A stretch of 64,000 bases of DNA from Platerodrilus igneus. Its lineage: Eukaryota > Arthropoda > Insecta > Coleoptera > Lycidae. Shown one piece after another: positions 34,322 to 44,799 of this stretch (position 1 is its first letter; every line of letters starts with the position of its first letter). The notes below the pieces were generated by a model. The model did not search any database and was not told where the DNA came from. It saw only the letters and a program-made list of their open reading frames with translations. Both the position numbers and the translations under genes were made by a program. The stretch covers positions 2,728,001 through 2,792,000 of the forward strand of contig JARFIW010001670.1 of NCBI GenBank assembly GCA_036346225.1, given 5' to 3'.

Positions 34322-34684
34322 GTGGACAGAGAAATGTTTCTAGAATACTTGCAGAGGTACGACGACGTAAGTAGTGGACGACCTCGGGAAAATAGGGAAA
34401 GACAGATCAACACAGTTAGGTTTGACAATAGACGGGACAACTATGCTAGAAGGGGGAATAATTACGGATACCAGCGACAGAATTGGGAACAGAGACGACC
34501 ATACGTTAGGAGTAATAGTTTAGGAAGGGGACCTGCACCGAGACCGGAACCTAGGAATAGTTCACCGGACATGAGCGGGACTGCTAATACAGACACGGAA
34601 CGAGTGGAAACGCCTAGGACATACGCTGAGGTGACGGCTAGACCAGGACCAAGTAGGGAAAACAGACCTGGACAGGATTTTTAG
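34322..34684 (+). pseudogene. LTR-N Gag C-terminal basic region
   Basis: 120 codons with MFLEYLQRYDDVSSGRP then an Arg/Asn/Tyr-rich nucleic-acid-binding stretch (RRDNYARRGNNYGYQRQNWE) and a Pro/Thr/Ser tail. No zinc knuckle. It follows the capsid piece after a frame change at about 34105-34320, where the intervening Gag sequence is still partly readable. Confidence 0.75.
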
Positions 34685-34788
34685 AACGCGACAGACCACT
34701 AGATTTCAGTGTAAATGTATATGAACATCCACGTGAATTTTTCAAAATTGAGGAGGAAGTAGAGCCAGAAACTAAGGAAAATTTATGT

Positions 34789-35796
34789 TTGCCAATTATT
34801 AATTTAGAAATTTTTGAGAATAATGTAGAAGTATTACTTGATACAGTGGCAGAGGCGAGTTTAATATCGGAGGAATTCGTCAGCAAAATTAGGGATAAGG
34901 TTTGTGATAGAATTATGCCTATAAAGCGTAGCCATTTAGTAGCTCCAAATAAAAAGAAGTTTGCTGTAGTAAATAGTGTTGTGGTGCTTAGGATAGATAT
35001 AGGAGGTTTAAGTTGTGAACAGGAGTTTGTAATTGTACCTGGACTGAAGTTTCAGAGCATTTTAGGTGTTGACTGTATGATGCAGTTAGGGGTTTTGATA
35101 GATATGGAAAGGAAGGTAATAAGGATTAATGATAGGGTAGTGCCATGGAAGGGCAGTTATGAAGTCACAGAGGATGACACTGGGTTGAATATTAATGTAG
35201 TAGAGGTAGAAGATGATGAAGGTAAACAGATCAACACGATAAGATGTCCAGAGGATAGGAAAGTAGAGGTTCAAGCTTTAGTACAAAAACATGCAGAATT
35301 AGTGGGGGTAGAAGCAACAGCAGCATATCGGGAGCAGGTGAAGGCAGAATTAATTAAAGATACACGTAAAGTTAACCAATGGACCAAACCGCAATTCCAT
35401 TGTCCACCATCCATGGACACACTTTTGACGAGGTTAATTGGCAAGTTTGTTTTTAATCAAGTAGATTTAAGGAATTCATTCTGGCGGATTCCATTACATA
35501 AGAATTCTAGAAGGTACATAGGATTTTCCGTAGAGGGAAAAATCGATAATTTTAAAGTAGTATCGTTTGGTTTGTCGGCAGAAAGGGAAACAACAATAAA
35601 TGAGAAACAGACAAGTGTAGGGACTGAAGAAGAAGTAATATTTAAGAGTCAGGATAAGAGGGATGATAAGTTTATTGTATGTGAGATAATAGAGGTGTTA
35701 AGTATAGATATAAAAGGGGGAGAAATAGGGATGAAGAGTATTAGGTTGGTGAGAAGAAAGACTTGGAGGGTCAAGAAGAGAGTTAGATTTAAATAA
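34789..35796 (+). pseudogene. LTR-N protease plus truncated RT
   Basis: 335 codons. Retropepsin: VEVLLDTVAEASLISEEF, with Val where the catalytic DTG needs Gly, and SILGVDCMMQLGV. Then a piece of RT palm: SMDTLLTRLIGKFVFNQVDL, SFWRIPLHKNSRRYIGFSV and FKVVSFGLS. The RT fingers before it and everything after FGLS (YxDD box, RNase H, integrase) are gone. The last 75 codons, from about 35580, are purine-rich filler read by chance. Both the protease change and the RT deletion predict an inactive product, so mobility would need a helper. Confidence 0.85.
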
Positions 35797-35820
35797 CTTG
35801 ATGAACAAAGGATAGAGATA

Positions 35821-36240
35821 GGTGAATTTTAGTATAGATATAGAAAATAAAGCTAAGTATAGGATAAATATGGGAAATAATTAGAAATAGGTTTAGGATG
35901 AGAATAAAGAGTAAATGTAGGAAGAAAATAAGATAGGTTAAGTATAGATATTTCATATAAGATTAGTGGAGAGTTAGGAATAGAGTAAGAATAGGATAGG
36001 TATATAGGATTAGGAAGGATGAAGTAAAGTATAGTGAAGATTAGTTAAAAGTTAGGAATAGGATAGGTATATAGGATGTATATAGGATTAGATGGATAAG
36101 TAGGATGAAGTTAGGGATAATTTCAGTTTATAAAATTAAGTGAGAGTTAGGAATAGGATAGGGATATAGGGTAGGTGTAAATATTTTTTTGGATTGGAGA
36201 CAAAGTAGGTAAGTTAGATAGATAAGGATAGAGAGAGATA
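35821..36240 (+). repeat. Cytosine-poor, purine-rich degenerate repeat in LTR-N
   Basis: 420 bases with only four C, built of variants of GTTAGGAATAGGATAGG and TATATAGGAT. It stands where the missing pol should be. Non-coding. Confidence 0.8.
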
Positions 36241-36323
36241 GGCAATTTTTTTTCTAAATATTTTTTGGCAGTCTAAATGCTTTATATTTGCATTCAAATA
36301 AGTGGGATTATTTGTATTCAAAT

Positions 36324-36333
36324 AGGGGGAAAA
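36324..36333 (+). promoter_or_regulatory. LTR-N polypurine tract
   Basis: AGGGGGAAAA directly before the 3' LTR. Confidence 0.8.
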
Positions 36334-38470
36334 TACTCATATTTAGACCAGGGTAGAAAATTAAATAATCACATCAAATAATTTTAATCACCGTGTATAA
36401 GGAATTTTATTAGATAATACGCGTTATTAAAAAAACCGTGGAGAATAAAAATTCATTCGTTTCAGTAAAATAAGAGATTTAAATCATGTACAAGACGCTT
36501 TATATCAAAAGAAACAGTATTAACAAGCTCTACGTGTAATGTATTTATTCCGAGGAAAGAAACAAATGGAAATTACGTGCAAAATTTATATTAATTAACC
36601 CTATTTTAAGTAACCGGTATTAAACAAAGTGTACACATAATAATTAATATTTAATTTGTATTCGCTAAAATGAAAGAATAGAAGTCAATTTTAATTGGAG
36701 TTAATTAAACCATTATTAATAATAAGCATAAAAGCCTGTGAAAATCCAAGATTAAAATACCAGAAAATAAAGCTCTGAGAATTAATATTATGTTTGAACA
36801 CCTGCGTAGTTTAAATGTCACGTACGGCGAAAATTTTGTAGATAACAAATGGTTTCAAAGAATCTTGGAGAAACCGTAGCTTAATAGTTACGAGAAATGC
36901 TAAAGGTGGGATATTTCACACTCCACATGGACTAAAATAATCGATAATAAAGAATATCAATTTGCATCAATAAGAACGGGTTAGATGGAGACAGATAATA
37001 TGCACAAGACCGAGACACATATAGTAAAAGGCGTGAGTAGAGCAACGTCATGGGGTTGCGATTGGTTGAAAGTAAAAGGCAAAATTTGAGAGGTGAAAAT
37101 AACATTTCTGTATAAAAGTCAATTAGTTATTTCCAGACGTTGCGTGACGTGTTGAAATTTCTGAGATTTAACTGGGGCGAGTACAAAATTCGTAAAAACC
37201 GACGCGCGGGCTACGGAATGGGAACCGAAAATGCGAAATTCTTTAGAATGGTCCGTTTTGGGGACTCGACCGACAGACGGGCTAACTTCTATATATACCC
37301 AGGGGAATATGAACAAGCTCTCTTACATCCGCGACTTGATTCAATACGTTAAACAGTGCATTTTAGTTTGATAGAATAATTTAAAGTTTGCTCGTATATT
37401 TTGGTGATTTAAAACAGTTTGTTATTTACGTGCTAACATGAATGTACTTGAGTGCACTTAGATACAAGGTAATAAAATTTAGTATCACTGTACCAATTAG
37501 TAAAATTTACAACGACAAATGAATACACCAAAAGTAGGCAGTTTTGGCGTATATTGGTGAAAGAAGTATGAATTTCTTTGCTATTTTTCGGGGTGTTAAT
37601 GATTAAATGGTTCATAAATGTGTCTGGATCCACAAAACAAGGGTCAGATATACACAGATGAGTTCTGGAAAAGCCCAGAAACAACTTTAAATAAATGGTG
37701 ATGGAGAAAATTTGAAAATCGTTGAGAATCAGAAGCCGTAAATATAACCCAGTTGGAATGGTGTGATTAACAAAAGAGACGATGTACATTGAAGCTACGA
37801 GTGCAGTAACCTTCAGGTAATTTATACTATTTTGTTTGAACTTTGATATTTTTGTGTGTGTTGAATTACTTTATAATTGATTTACTTTAAATGGACATTA
37901 GTGAAATTGTACTAACCATAAAATTTTAATGTTAAGGTGAAATTTGCTTGTTTAAGTAGAAAGGGTATTTAGTATTGATGTTCTGGATTATGATGAAAAT
38001 TTGGGTATGTCTTTGAGCTCAATTAGACGAACCTGGTTAATTAACGTAAAGGGGTGGTAGATGCTCCTTTGTACTCAGACTCGGTCTGCATATATTGTTA
38101 TATTAATTAGTAGGCATCCAACAAGGACTTTAATTCAGGATTCACATTTAAATGATAATAAATGTAATCTTGAAAATTTCTGATACTGAAATTTATGCCA
38201 AAATTTAATTTTGAAATTTTAATGTATTGTGAATATTGATGTAAATAGAGTTAACGTTCGTGTTTGTGGTAGGAATGTGTTTGTTTTTTTTTATGAATGA
38301 GAATGAAAGTTATCTAGGGGAGCAGCCGAGGCGATTAACAGAAGAAAGTCAATGGACCAACACAGTTAAAGTAATGAATAGCTTTTCGTAGGATTCACAG
38401 CATTCTGGACATCCAATTCGTAGGGGCTCGATTCGAAAAGCGGAGTACCCGGATTGTGGTGGTATCACAG

Positions 38471-38473
<3 letters not shown>
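36334..38473 (+). mobile_element. LTR-N 3' LTR
   Basis: 2140 bp, nearly identical to the 5' LTR, ending ACAGCAA against the TA run of the gypsy-A LTR. Confidence 0.92.
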
Positions 38474-38512
<39 letters not shown>

Positions 38513-39166
38513 CTAGTACATCTTCACACGTATTTACAAGAAAACTCAAAAATCAATTTTAATCATAATATACTGAAATAAAAATTAATAGTGCAACAAA
38601 AGCAAATATTCAATATACTAAAACTTAACCTAAACTTAGTGTACCATCAATCTTAAAATAGATCGGTAATTTTTTTTAATTAGCGCATTTTTAAAAGTTT
38701 AATGTATTATCGAATGAGCTCACTAACCTGTTGCTGGTGACGTCATGTAACAACCATGAAGATTGGTGCACTTTCGATCTTTTCCACTGTGATAGTATTT
38801 GCATTAAACGTTATATTTTAATCACGATAGCTAGCTGCACTCTACTGTGCGTTCATAATTAAATTGCACGCGGTGCATTCAACTTCGTGTGGGGTTAGTG
38901 GAGTCACTTCCAATTTTCACCCGCCCACGTCGACTTGTACTACCCGTCTGCCTGAAAAATTGTTACTCCCCACTATTATTCACTGCACTCACGGGACTTT
39001 TTCCGCCCCTCGATGACACATACACAGCGCGGCATTCTACATTCTAACATTTTCAAACGCTAATACAATATTTTACAAATGTACATCTTCATATAAAAAC
39101 ATTAGGAACATTTATAGTCAAAATTTTATCAAGGACTTACAGCTATTATAATTAAGTGCCATTACA
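38474..39166 (-). mobile_element. Gypsy-A 5' LTR, outer part
   Basis: Begins in the TA run (to 38510), continues as AACTAGTACATC and matches 24990-25543. It carries an extra 106 bp (39040-39145) not in the other LTR. It ends GCCATTACA, followed by the target duplicate ATAC. Confidence 0.9.
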
Positions 39167-39556
39167 ATACTAAGAGAGTTTTTGAACAGTCATTAAAGAG
39201 CGGTGGTTCGATTCAAACTTACGGTGAGCTAGCCACGTTCGTAAAAGAACATGTTAAAATAGTAGATTGACTTAACAGTAGCTCTAGCAGTCCAAAGCAA
39301 ACTAGTGTTCACACAAATAAGACGATGGTCTTACACGTCTTCGCCGCAAAAGAAGTAAATAATGACATTTCGAAATGTGTTTTATGCAAAGGCGGAAACT
39401 ATCGACTAGTCAAGTGTTTCAAATTTCTTGATTTTCCTTGGTAAAGAAGTATTTTGTTAGTCAAAGACAGAACATTATGCATTAACTGTTTCAGTCTTAG
39501 ACATGCTCTTTTTTTACGTTCGTCCAAATTTGCATGCAAGTTGTGGGGTAGACATT
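39167..39556 (+). pseudogene. BEL/Pao element 1, gag fragment c (zinc-knuckle region)
   Basis: Continues gag after the gypsy-A insertion: TKRVFEQSLKSGGSIQTYGE, then a cysteine-rich block with CVLCKGGNYRLVKC, LCINCFSLRHALFL and ACKLWGRH. This is the C-x2-C...H...C and CxNC...H...C arrangement of BEL/Pao Gag. One stop falls at 39270 and another near 39442. It is cut by the SINE at 39557. Confidence 0.9.
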
Positions 39557-39855
39557 ACCGGCGTCTCCGTGGCTTAATTGGCTCGCGTGTGACTACTAAG
39601 CCCAAGGTCCCGGGTTCGATTTCAGACACGGACCGCTCGACAAATGTTAGGGGAGCATTTTTCACAAAAATAATGCGTTTTTTCGGATAATAGGTAAAAA
39701 TTAAGTCCTATGTGTAAGTGTTGCCACTAACCTTATAGAGCCACACCTTGATCGGAACAGCAAGTGTTCGTTAAAATTCAAAATTTTCATGTAAAAAAAA
39801 CTCGCTTCCTGGCCAACGTAATACCTTCGGGTGGAGCATTAGAAAATCAAATGTA
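39557..39855 (+). mobile_element. tRNA-derived SINE, copy 2
   Basis: A 299-bp element homologous to 1170-1453. It is flanked by GGGTAGACATT at 39546-39556 and 39856-39866; the duplicate extends to 15 bp with one mismatch. With one copy removed the BEL gag frame runs through. The body diverges from copy 1 in the middle (roughly 65-70% by eye) and agrees at both ends. Confidence 0.92.
39570..39623 (+). promoter_or_regulatory. Internal Pol III promoter of SINE copy 2
   Basis: Box A TGGCTTAATTGG (39570-39581) matches TRGCNNARYNGG exactly; box B GGTTCGATTTC (39613-39623) has one mismatch. Confidence 0.8.
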
Positions 39856-39866
39856 GGGTAGACATT

Positions 39867-40345
39867 GTCATCCAGTGCTACAAATTCCTAGTGCAGATAC
39901 AAACAATCAATGTTATCTAATAATATAAATGAAGCAAATGTTGATCTCATCAACGTTGGCTAAAGAAGGTTCAGATTAAAATTGTACGACTCTTATAGCG
40001 ACTGCGATTCTTAAAGTTGAATCAACTATAAGTAGCTACCTGCGGTTGAGATTTCTAATTGCTAGTGCTACCAAATGAAATTTTATTACATCTAAATGCT
40101 CTCAATTGCATTGGTTACCAGTAACTAAAACCTATACGTGTATTTCAGGAATCGGTGCGTCTTCCAAACGTGTTCGCGGTCAAACGCAAATATCGTTTAC
40201 ATCTCAACATAATGATCTTAAATATATAGGGCAGGCGATCATGTTAGACAAAATCACGCATCGTTTGTCATCTTGCGTTGTCGATTCAGCAGTTTGTAAA
40301 CATTTTAGTAATTTTCGTATAGCCGATAAAACTTTCTACCGCCCT
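39867..40345 (+). pseudogene. BEL/Pao element 1, gag end and protease fragment
   Basis: After the SINE the Gag C-terminus resumes (HPVLQIPSADTNN). A retropepsin-like region follows: VLLATAIVKVES-like, LIASAT where LxDSGS is expected, then ISGIGASSKRVRGQTQISF, and an FRIADKTFYRPG block equivalent to the LADPxF segment. The active-site motif is not recognisable, and frame changes abound. RT is not found after it, so the element is truncated or too decayed. Confidence 0.75.
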
Positions 40346-40348
40346 GGG

Positions 40349-40558
40349 GGGAAATTCACGGTATTAGAGATGCTGAATTTGTGTCACATGTTTTGGAGTC
40401 ATTAAAATTTTCAGGTCCCGATTTAGCGGTGGTAATAAATTCTACATCAAAAGCCAGTCCTCGTACTTTCGATCAAAGACGGAAGGAAATAGCTTATACA
40501 GTTTATTCATTTTGCATCAAAAATAGTTGTATAGCATATACCAAGAACAATAAATTTT
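40349..40558 (+). other. Open stretch of about 70 codons, unrecognised
   Basis: Read from GAA at 40353: IRDAEFVSHVLESLKFSGPD, then LAVVINSTSKASPRTFDQRR and a Lys/Asn-rich end before a stop at 40558. It could be a further part of the BEL element or of another mobile element. No family assigned. Confidence 0.3.
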
Positions 40559-43255
40559 AAAAATGTTACAATAGTTACTACAGGGAGGGCTACCTATCTT
40601 AAGAGAGAATAAAAACTATATTTTGAAAATGTGGCGTTTTATAAACAGGTGTTTGGAAAAACTATTAACAAAATTTTAAAACAGCCAATGGCTAATTATA
40701 TTGTGGTTTTGACGTTTCGATTAACAACTGTAATTTAAGTTTTTGAATTTATCAAAATATATATTTTTTATTCAGGGCTGAGCAAATAGCGCGCCACAGA
40801 GTTGTGACTATCGGAAAACCCACCTCGAATAAAGTTTTCCTTCTCGTGCGCGATCGAAGATCTGCCTAGTATTTTGCACAAGGATTGTTAAAAGATAAAG
40901 TCCTCTGTTGTCTTCCGACGTCACAATGTAGCCTCCAAACCAAAAGAATTTCCCACTTCTGGATTTTGGCGTTCGTTGTATTCGGCTGGCTTTGTTACAA
41001 CAATTTAAGCCGTCTTGTAAGAAGAATTTAATAGTAACAATTTTGGAAAGCACTATTTAAAAATTTATTGCATAAAGTACTGCTTATTTTAATTAAACTT
41101 TAAGCAATTTAAGTCATTTCAATATCTCCCAATGAAGTAGCTATTAATAAGGTTTTAGTTGACTGCTACTTGTATTTAGGGATGAATGAAAAAGGCAAAG
41201 TGTTGGAAATATCTTGAGGGAGTTTTGATAACGGAAACGTTTGTCCATAATTTTACGAAAATATATATCATGTAAATCTTTGTTGTTTTCGGTTTTTGAG
41301 TTAACAGTAGACTCTCTAATGCTATACTTTATTGAGGTTAAAAGTAACCCGTCTACAGCTACTTCTATAAGGGAGACGCGGTGGTTGTCATATGAGCTGG
41401 TTGTCACAAACTTTACTGCTTCTCTTAGCTGAGGCACAAGGTTCGTCAGTACGTGCGATTTGATCAATTTCTAATTTTTAGGTTTTCTGTACCCGGAAAC
41501 AAATTAAACACTCTTAGGGGTGTACAAATTGTGACACTTTCATTAAATACCTGTACGCTTACCTTGAAAGTCCTTTAAACTTCTTTGTATATGTTAAGCT
41601 TTTAAGCGTCAACCCTTCTGAAGAAAATAACTCAAATAAAACCCACTCGGAAAATGGGTGCCCCAAGTAAAGATTTGGCTGTTCTCACTGGTGCTGGAGA
41701 TTGATTGAACCCCGATCACACCTTGAAGAATAAACAAAAAAACTCCATTCTGTGTATACCTAACCTATATTGTGAAACATGATTTTAACAGCATATAGCA
41801 ACAGGGAAAGGAAAGCACTATAATCTACCCCTGATTGACCAAATGAATGTGTTGCTAAAATGAAATTATCAATGAGTGAACTTCATAGAAATTTAACTAA
41901 TTTAATTTTTAGTTACTAATTTGCTTCTACAATAGTGAAGTTCTCGTTATGGGAATTCTGTTGGTATAATACGCTTTAAATAAGCATGCTTCAAGGTTAG
42001 TAATCTTGTTTAATAATAAGATCCACACATTATTACTATTAATCATAGTTATTAAATACAACAAAGCAGCATATGATGTTCATAAACTAGATAACAAAGT
42101 TTACTCGATTTAGAGTTTTGGTTCCATTAAAACTTTGTCGACATTCGCGTTTCTCTGCGTCAAAAACCTGCTTTTTGTCAATAACAGTATTGGATATGAA
42201 TATCGTTACGCTATACTATTGTACCTAGTTTCCAACCTTGTTCTGCACCGTAATTCAAACATCTGGTGTCTGATATCTGGTATCTAACAATAATCTGATT
42301 TGATCCTGATCACATTTTTTACTATCCGTGGGTTTTTGTAAGTGTGATTTTCCCAGGGGTTCATTGCACGGTCTTCTTGTTTTCGCTTTCAAACTTTTTT
42401 ATTTTCTGGGTCACTGTCCTTCTGTCCGTGTGAGCTCTCATACATTTCCACAATTTTACATTGAAATGCCGATAGACGCATCACTCGTTTCGTTTTCAAC
42501 ACATTTCTGATGACGGCCTTTACGCGTATTGTAGTTTTTTGGGGTGTATTGTATTATAGTTTATGTTTCTTGAACCCGTGTGAATTTGTACTAATAGCCT
42601 TAATATGAACGATTATTTACCGATTTCCATCTGTAAGCTTTTAAATTTAATACGACGGATTTAAAGTACCTGTTGTAGAATAGCCGCTTTCTGTAACGGG
42701 ATGCAAATAGAATCAACTTGAGTGCTAATGGCCGTAAACAAAAGGCTCCGAGGTAGAGCGTGGACTGTATTAATTAAGGGTTGAGGGTGAGGTCAGTTTA
42801 TAGAAGTTTACAATACAAAGGCATAAAAACACTTATAAGTTCTCAAGCACTAGAGAAGCACTAATCACTGTAATTAATTTTTTGCCAGAAGTTGATGAAA
42901 AATCGTGAGATAGCAAAGGAAGAGACCAATACCGGAGTAGATAAAGCTAGAAACAGTTTATATTGTATAGTTATTGCTATCACGAGAGCTACGAACCGAC
43001 TGCGTTGATATCTGGCGCGAACAATTTGGACTCGCTCGCGCGGAGAGAAGGAATGCCCCAAGTAGAAACGGATATGGCGCGTACATACCGCCTACTCAAA
43101 ATTAAGAATTTTACAAAAAAGGAAGCATAATTAGAGCTGGGCATTTCTTTTCTAGCTACAGAGTACGGTTAATCCACCAATACTCGGGCAAGGAGAAGAA
43201 AGTAAAAGGATAGAAAACAAAAAAAAAACTAATCGCGAGACTACTTTGGTAAATT
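40559..43255. other. Stretch without recognisable genes
   Basis: Only short unconvincing frames (for example 40808-41053 and 41144-41467, minus). The part next to the BEL integrase (about 42700-43250) probably includes that element's 3' untranslated region and LTR on the minus strand, but no LTR ends could be fixed. Confidence 0.4.
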
Positions 43256-43259
43256 AAAA

Positions 43260-43998
43260 TTCTCCTAACAAAAATTAAAGCATTAATTCTCTAAAATAAC
43301 TTTATTCACAGGACGAATAAAGGTACCACAAGATTTTTTTACCGAAACAACACGAGTCACCCCATCGCGACCGAGAAATAGCTTTTTGATGCGACTTAAC
43401 GGTCCCGACAAAGGCGAGGTATTTATTTCTTGGAGGAAAACCATATGACCCACCTTCAGGTCGGCATCTAAGGAACGATTAAATTTTGTTCGCTGCGTAA
43501 GTGTAAGTAAATATTCGTTCGTCCACCGGCGCCCGAAACATTGAGTGATTTGACACAGGCGTTGTCAACGTGAATGTAATTTAATGTTCTCGGGAAGAGT
43601 AATTTCTGGCAAGTTCAGAATTGGGCCCTCAATCGGAAAATGACCAGGGGTTAGGTAATCAGTGCTATCAATAGCGTCCAGGAGTAGAAAGATAGAGGTC
43701 GGCTATTCAACATGGCTTCGATACGAGCAAATATAGTGACGAGCTCTTCAAATGTGAGTGGCTGTTGACCGATAGTTTGTAGTATTCAGGCTTTTGCGGA
43801 TTTTACGCAATTTTTCCAAATGTCACCAAAATTAAGTGCATATGGGAAGTTAAATTGCCACTTAACTTAGAGAACAACTATTGCAGAAATTATTTCCTTT
43901 TGATTTTGACGCAAAGATTGACTGGCTTCTTTCAGCATGCGAGTGGAACCAATAAAATTTTTGCCACGGTTTGAATAAATGGAATCGGGAGCGCCGCG
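43260..43998 (-). pseudogene. BEL/Pao element 2, integrase core end and C-terminal domain
   Basis: Minus-strand reading: PDSIYSNRGKNF (second catalytic region, DNG changed to NRG), then WQFNFPYALNFGDIWKN, LTFEELVTIFARIEAMLNSR, YLTPGHFPIEGPILNLPE, RRWTNEYLLTLTQRTKF and SRIKKLFLGRDGVTRVVSV. These are the standard motifs of BEL/Pao integrase (APHFGGLWE, LNSRPL, LTPGHF, W..EYL..L..R). Several stops and frame changes. It is joined to the next piece across the solo LTR. Confidence 0.92.
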
Positions 43999-44560
43999 AG
44001 ATAGGTTTCGGGCCTTTAGGAACTTCTTTTAAAAAAGTCCTTATTTCCAAAAAACACTCCTATCAAGTGTATTTTATTTATACTGTAATTATAATAATGA
44101 TTTGACAACTTGGACGTTATGTTCATTAACGTTTTAATTAACAAATATTCAAAGTTACTAATTACTAATGAGTAGCTGAACAACTAACAATGTTAAAGTT
44201 ATAAAGTTTGAGGCTAACTGGCCATCATGGGCTACTCAGGGTATTTATGCTATCCCTGCCTTCGCATCGTCTTGTGGGAAGTGCAGATCTCATGTCTGCT
44301 ACTTCTTGATAAAATACATTGTATTACTTCTTAGTAATCTTAATTCTAACAATTGCCTTCTTATAATCTATTGTAACCTGCACCTGCAGTATCATGATAC
44401 GTCTGAAATACAAAGTAGTTGCTTCCTTTCTCACATCTTTATTAACTTTTATTAACCTTTTATAATGTGTCCTTTAATTATTCAATGTAACATTCTGTTT
44501 CTTAAGATTTAATAGTTGCATTTGAATATACAAATATATTAATTTGGGTGATATGTAACT
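43999..44560 (-). mobile_element. Solo errantivirus LTR in BEL integrase
   Basis: 562 bp, a diverged relative of the LTRs at 7269-7837 and 23594-24159 (shared GGTTTCGGGCC, TGCAGTATCA and ...TAACT ends). CGCG is duplicated at 43995-43998 and 44561-44564. With one CGCG removed the integrase frame reads through. Confidence 0.92.
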
Positions 44561-44790
44561 CGCGACGAAAAGCAAAATGTTTAAAGGATGCCGTATAGGC
44601 GTTTGTAGAAAGTTCAGCTCTTGTGCACATGTAAACAAAGACACATAGATAAGATTTTCAAATATAAGCATCACGATTAAACGATGTTTTCGTTAAAAAG
44701 GGTCGGGCAAAATCAACCCCGGTATGAGAAAATGCGCGAGTTAGTTATAAATATTTAGGGTTCCGGGTTGGGACCTTAATCTCTGCACTA
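44561..44790 (-). pseudogene. BEL/Pao element 2, integrase catalytic core start
   Basis: Minus-strand reading gives FSYTGVDFARPFLTKTSFNR (first catalytic Asp), CVFVYMCTRAELSTNAYTAS and FKHFAFRR, typical of BEL/Pao integrase. Upstream RT sequence beyond 44800 is not recognised. Confidence 0.9.
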
Positions 44791-44799
44791 AAATAAAAT

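Larger units (their letters stand above)
30983..38473 (+). mobile_element. LTR-N: young LTR retrotransposon with 2.1-kb LTRs, defective
   Basis: Two direct LTRs (30983-33126 and 36334-38473) differ by roughly 20 substitutions and several 1-2 base indels by eye, about 99% identical, so insertion is recent. Between them are a TGG primer-binding site, gag pieces, protease, an RT fragment, a purine-rich cytosine-poor filler and a polypurine tract. Most of RT, all of RNase H and integrase are absent, so it is non-autonomous. It inserted in the TA run of the gypsy-A LTR; the target duplication is a few bases of TA repeat and cannot be fixed exactly. Confidence 0.92.
24777..39166 (-). mobile_element. 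Gypsy-A: complete Ty3/gypsy element interrupted in its 5' LTR
   Basis: TG...CA element on the minus strand flanked by ATAC (24773-24776 and 39167-39170). Order in element direction: 5' LTR (39166-38474 plus 30982-30792), primer-binding site, gag (30427-29168), protease (about 29020-28295), RT/RNase H (about 28290-26871), integrase (about 26850-25701), polypurine tract, 3' LTR (25543-24777). The 5' LTR is split by a 7.5-kb LTR element. It sits in BEL gag, whose frame reads through when one ATAC is counted. pol has several frameshifts, so it is no longer active. Confidence 0.93.

Noticed and set aside
31771..37316. Identical 65-codon minus-strand frames in both LTR-N LTRs
   Set aside because: The LTRs are about 99% identical DNA, so conservation carries no information, and the frame lies over the probable promoter.
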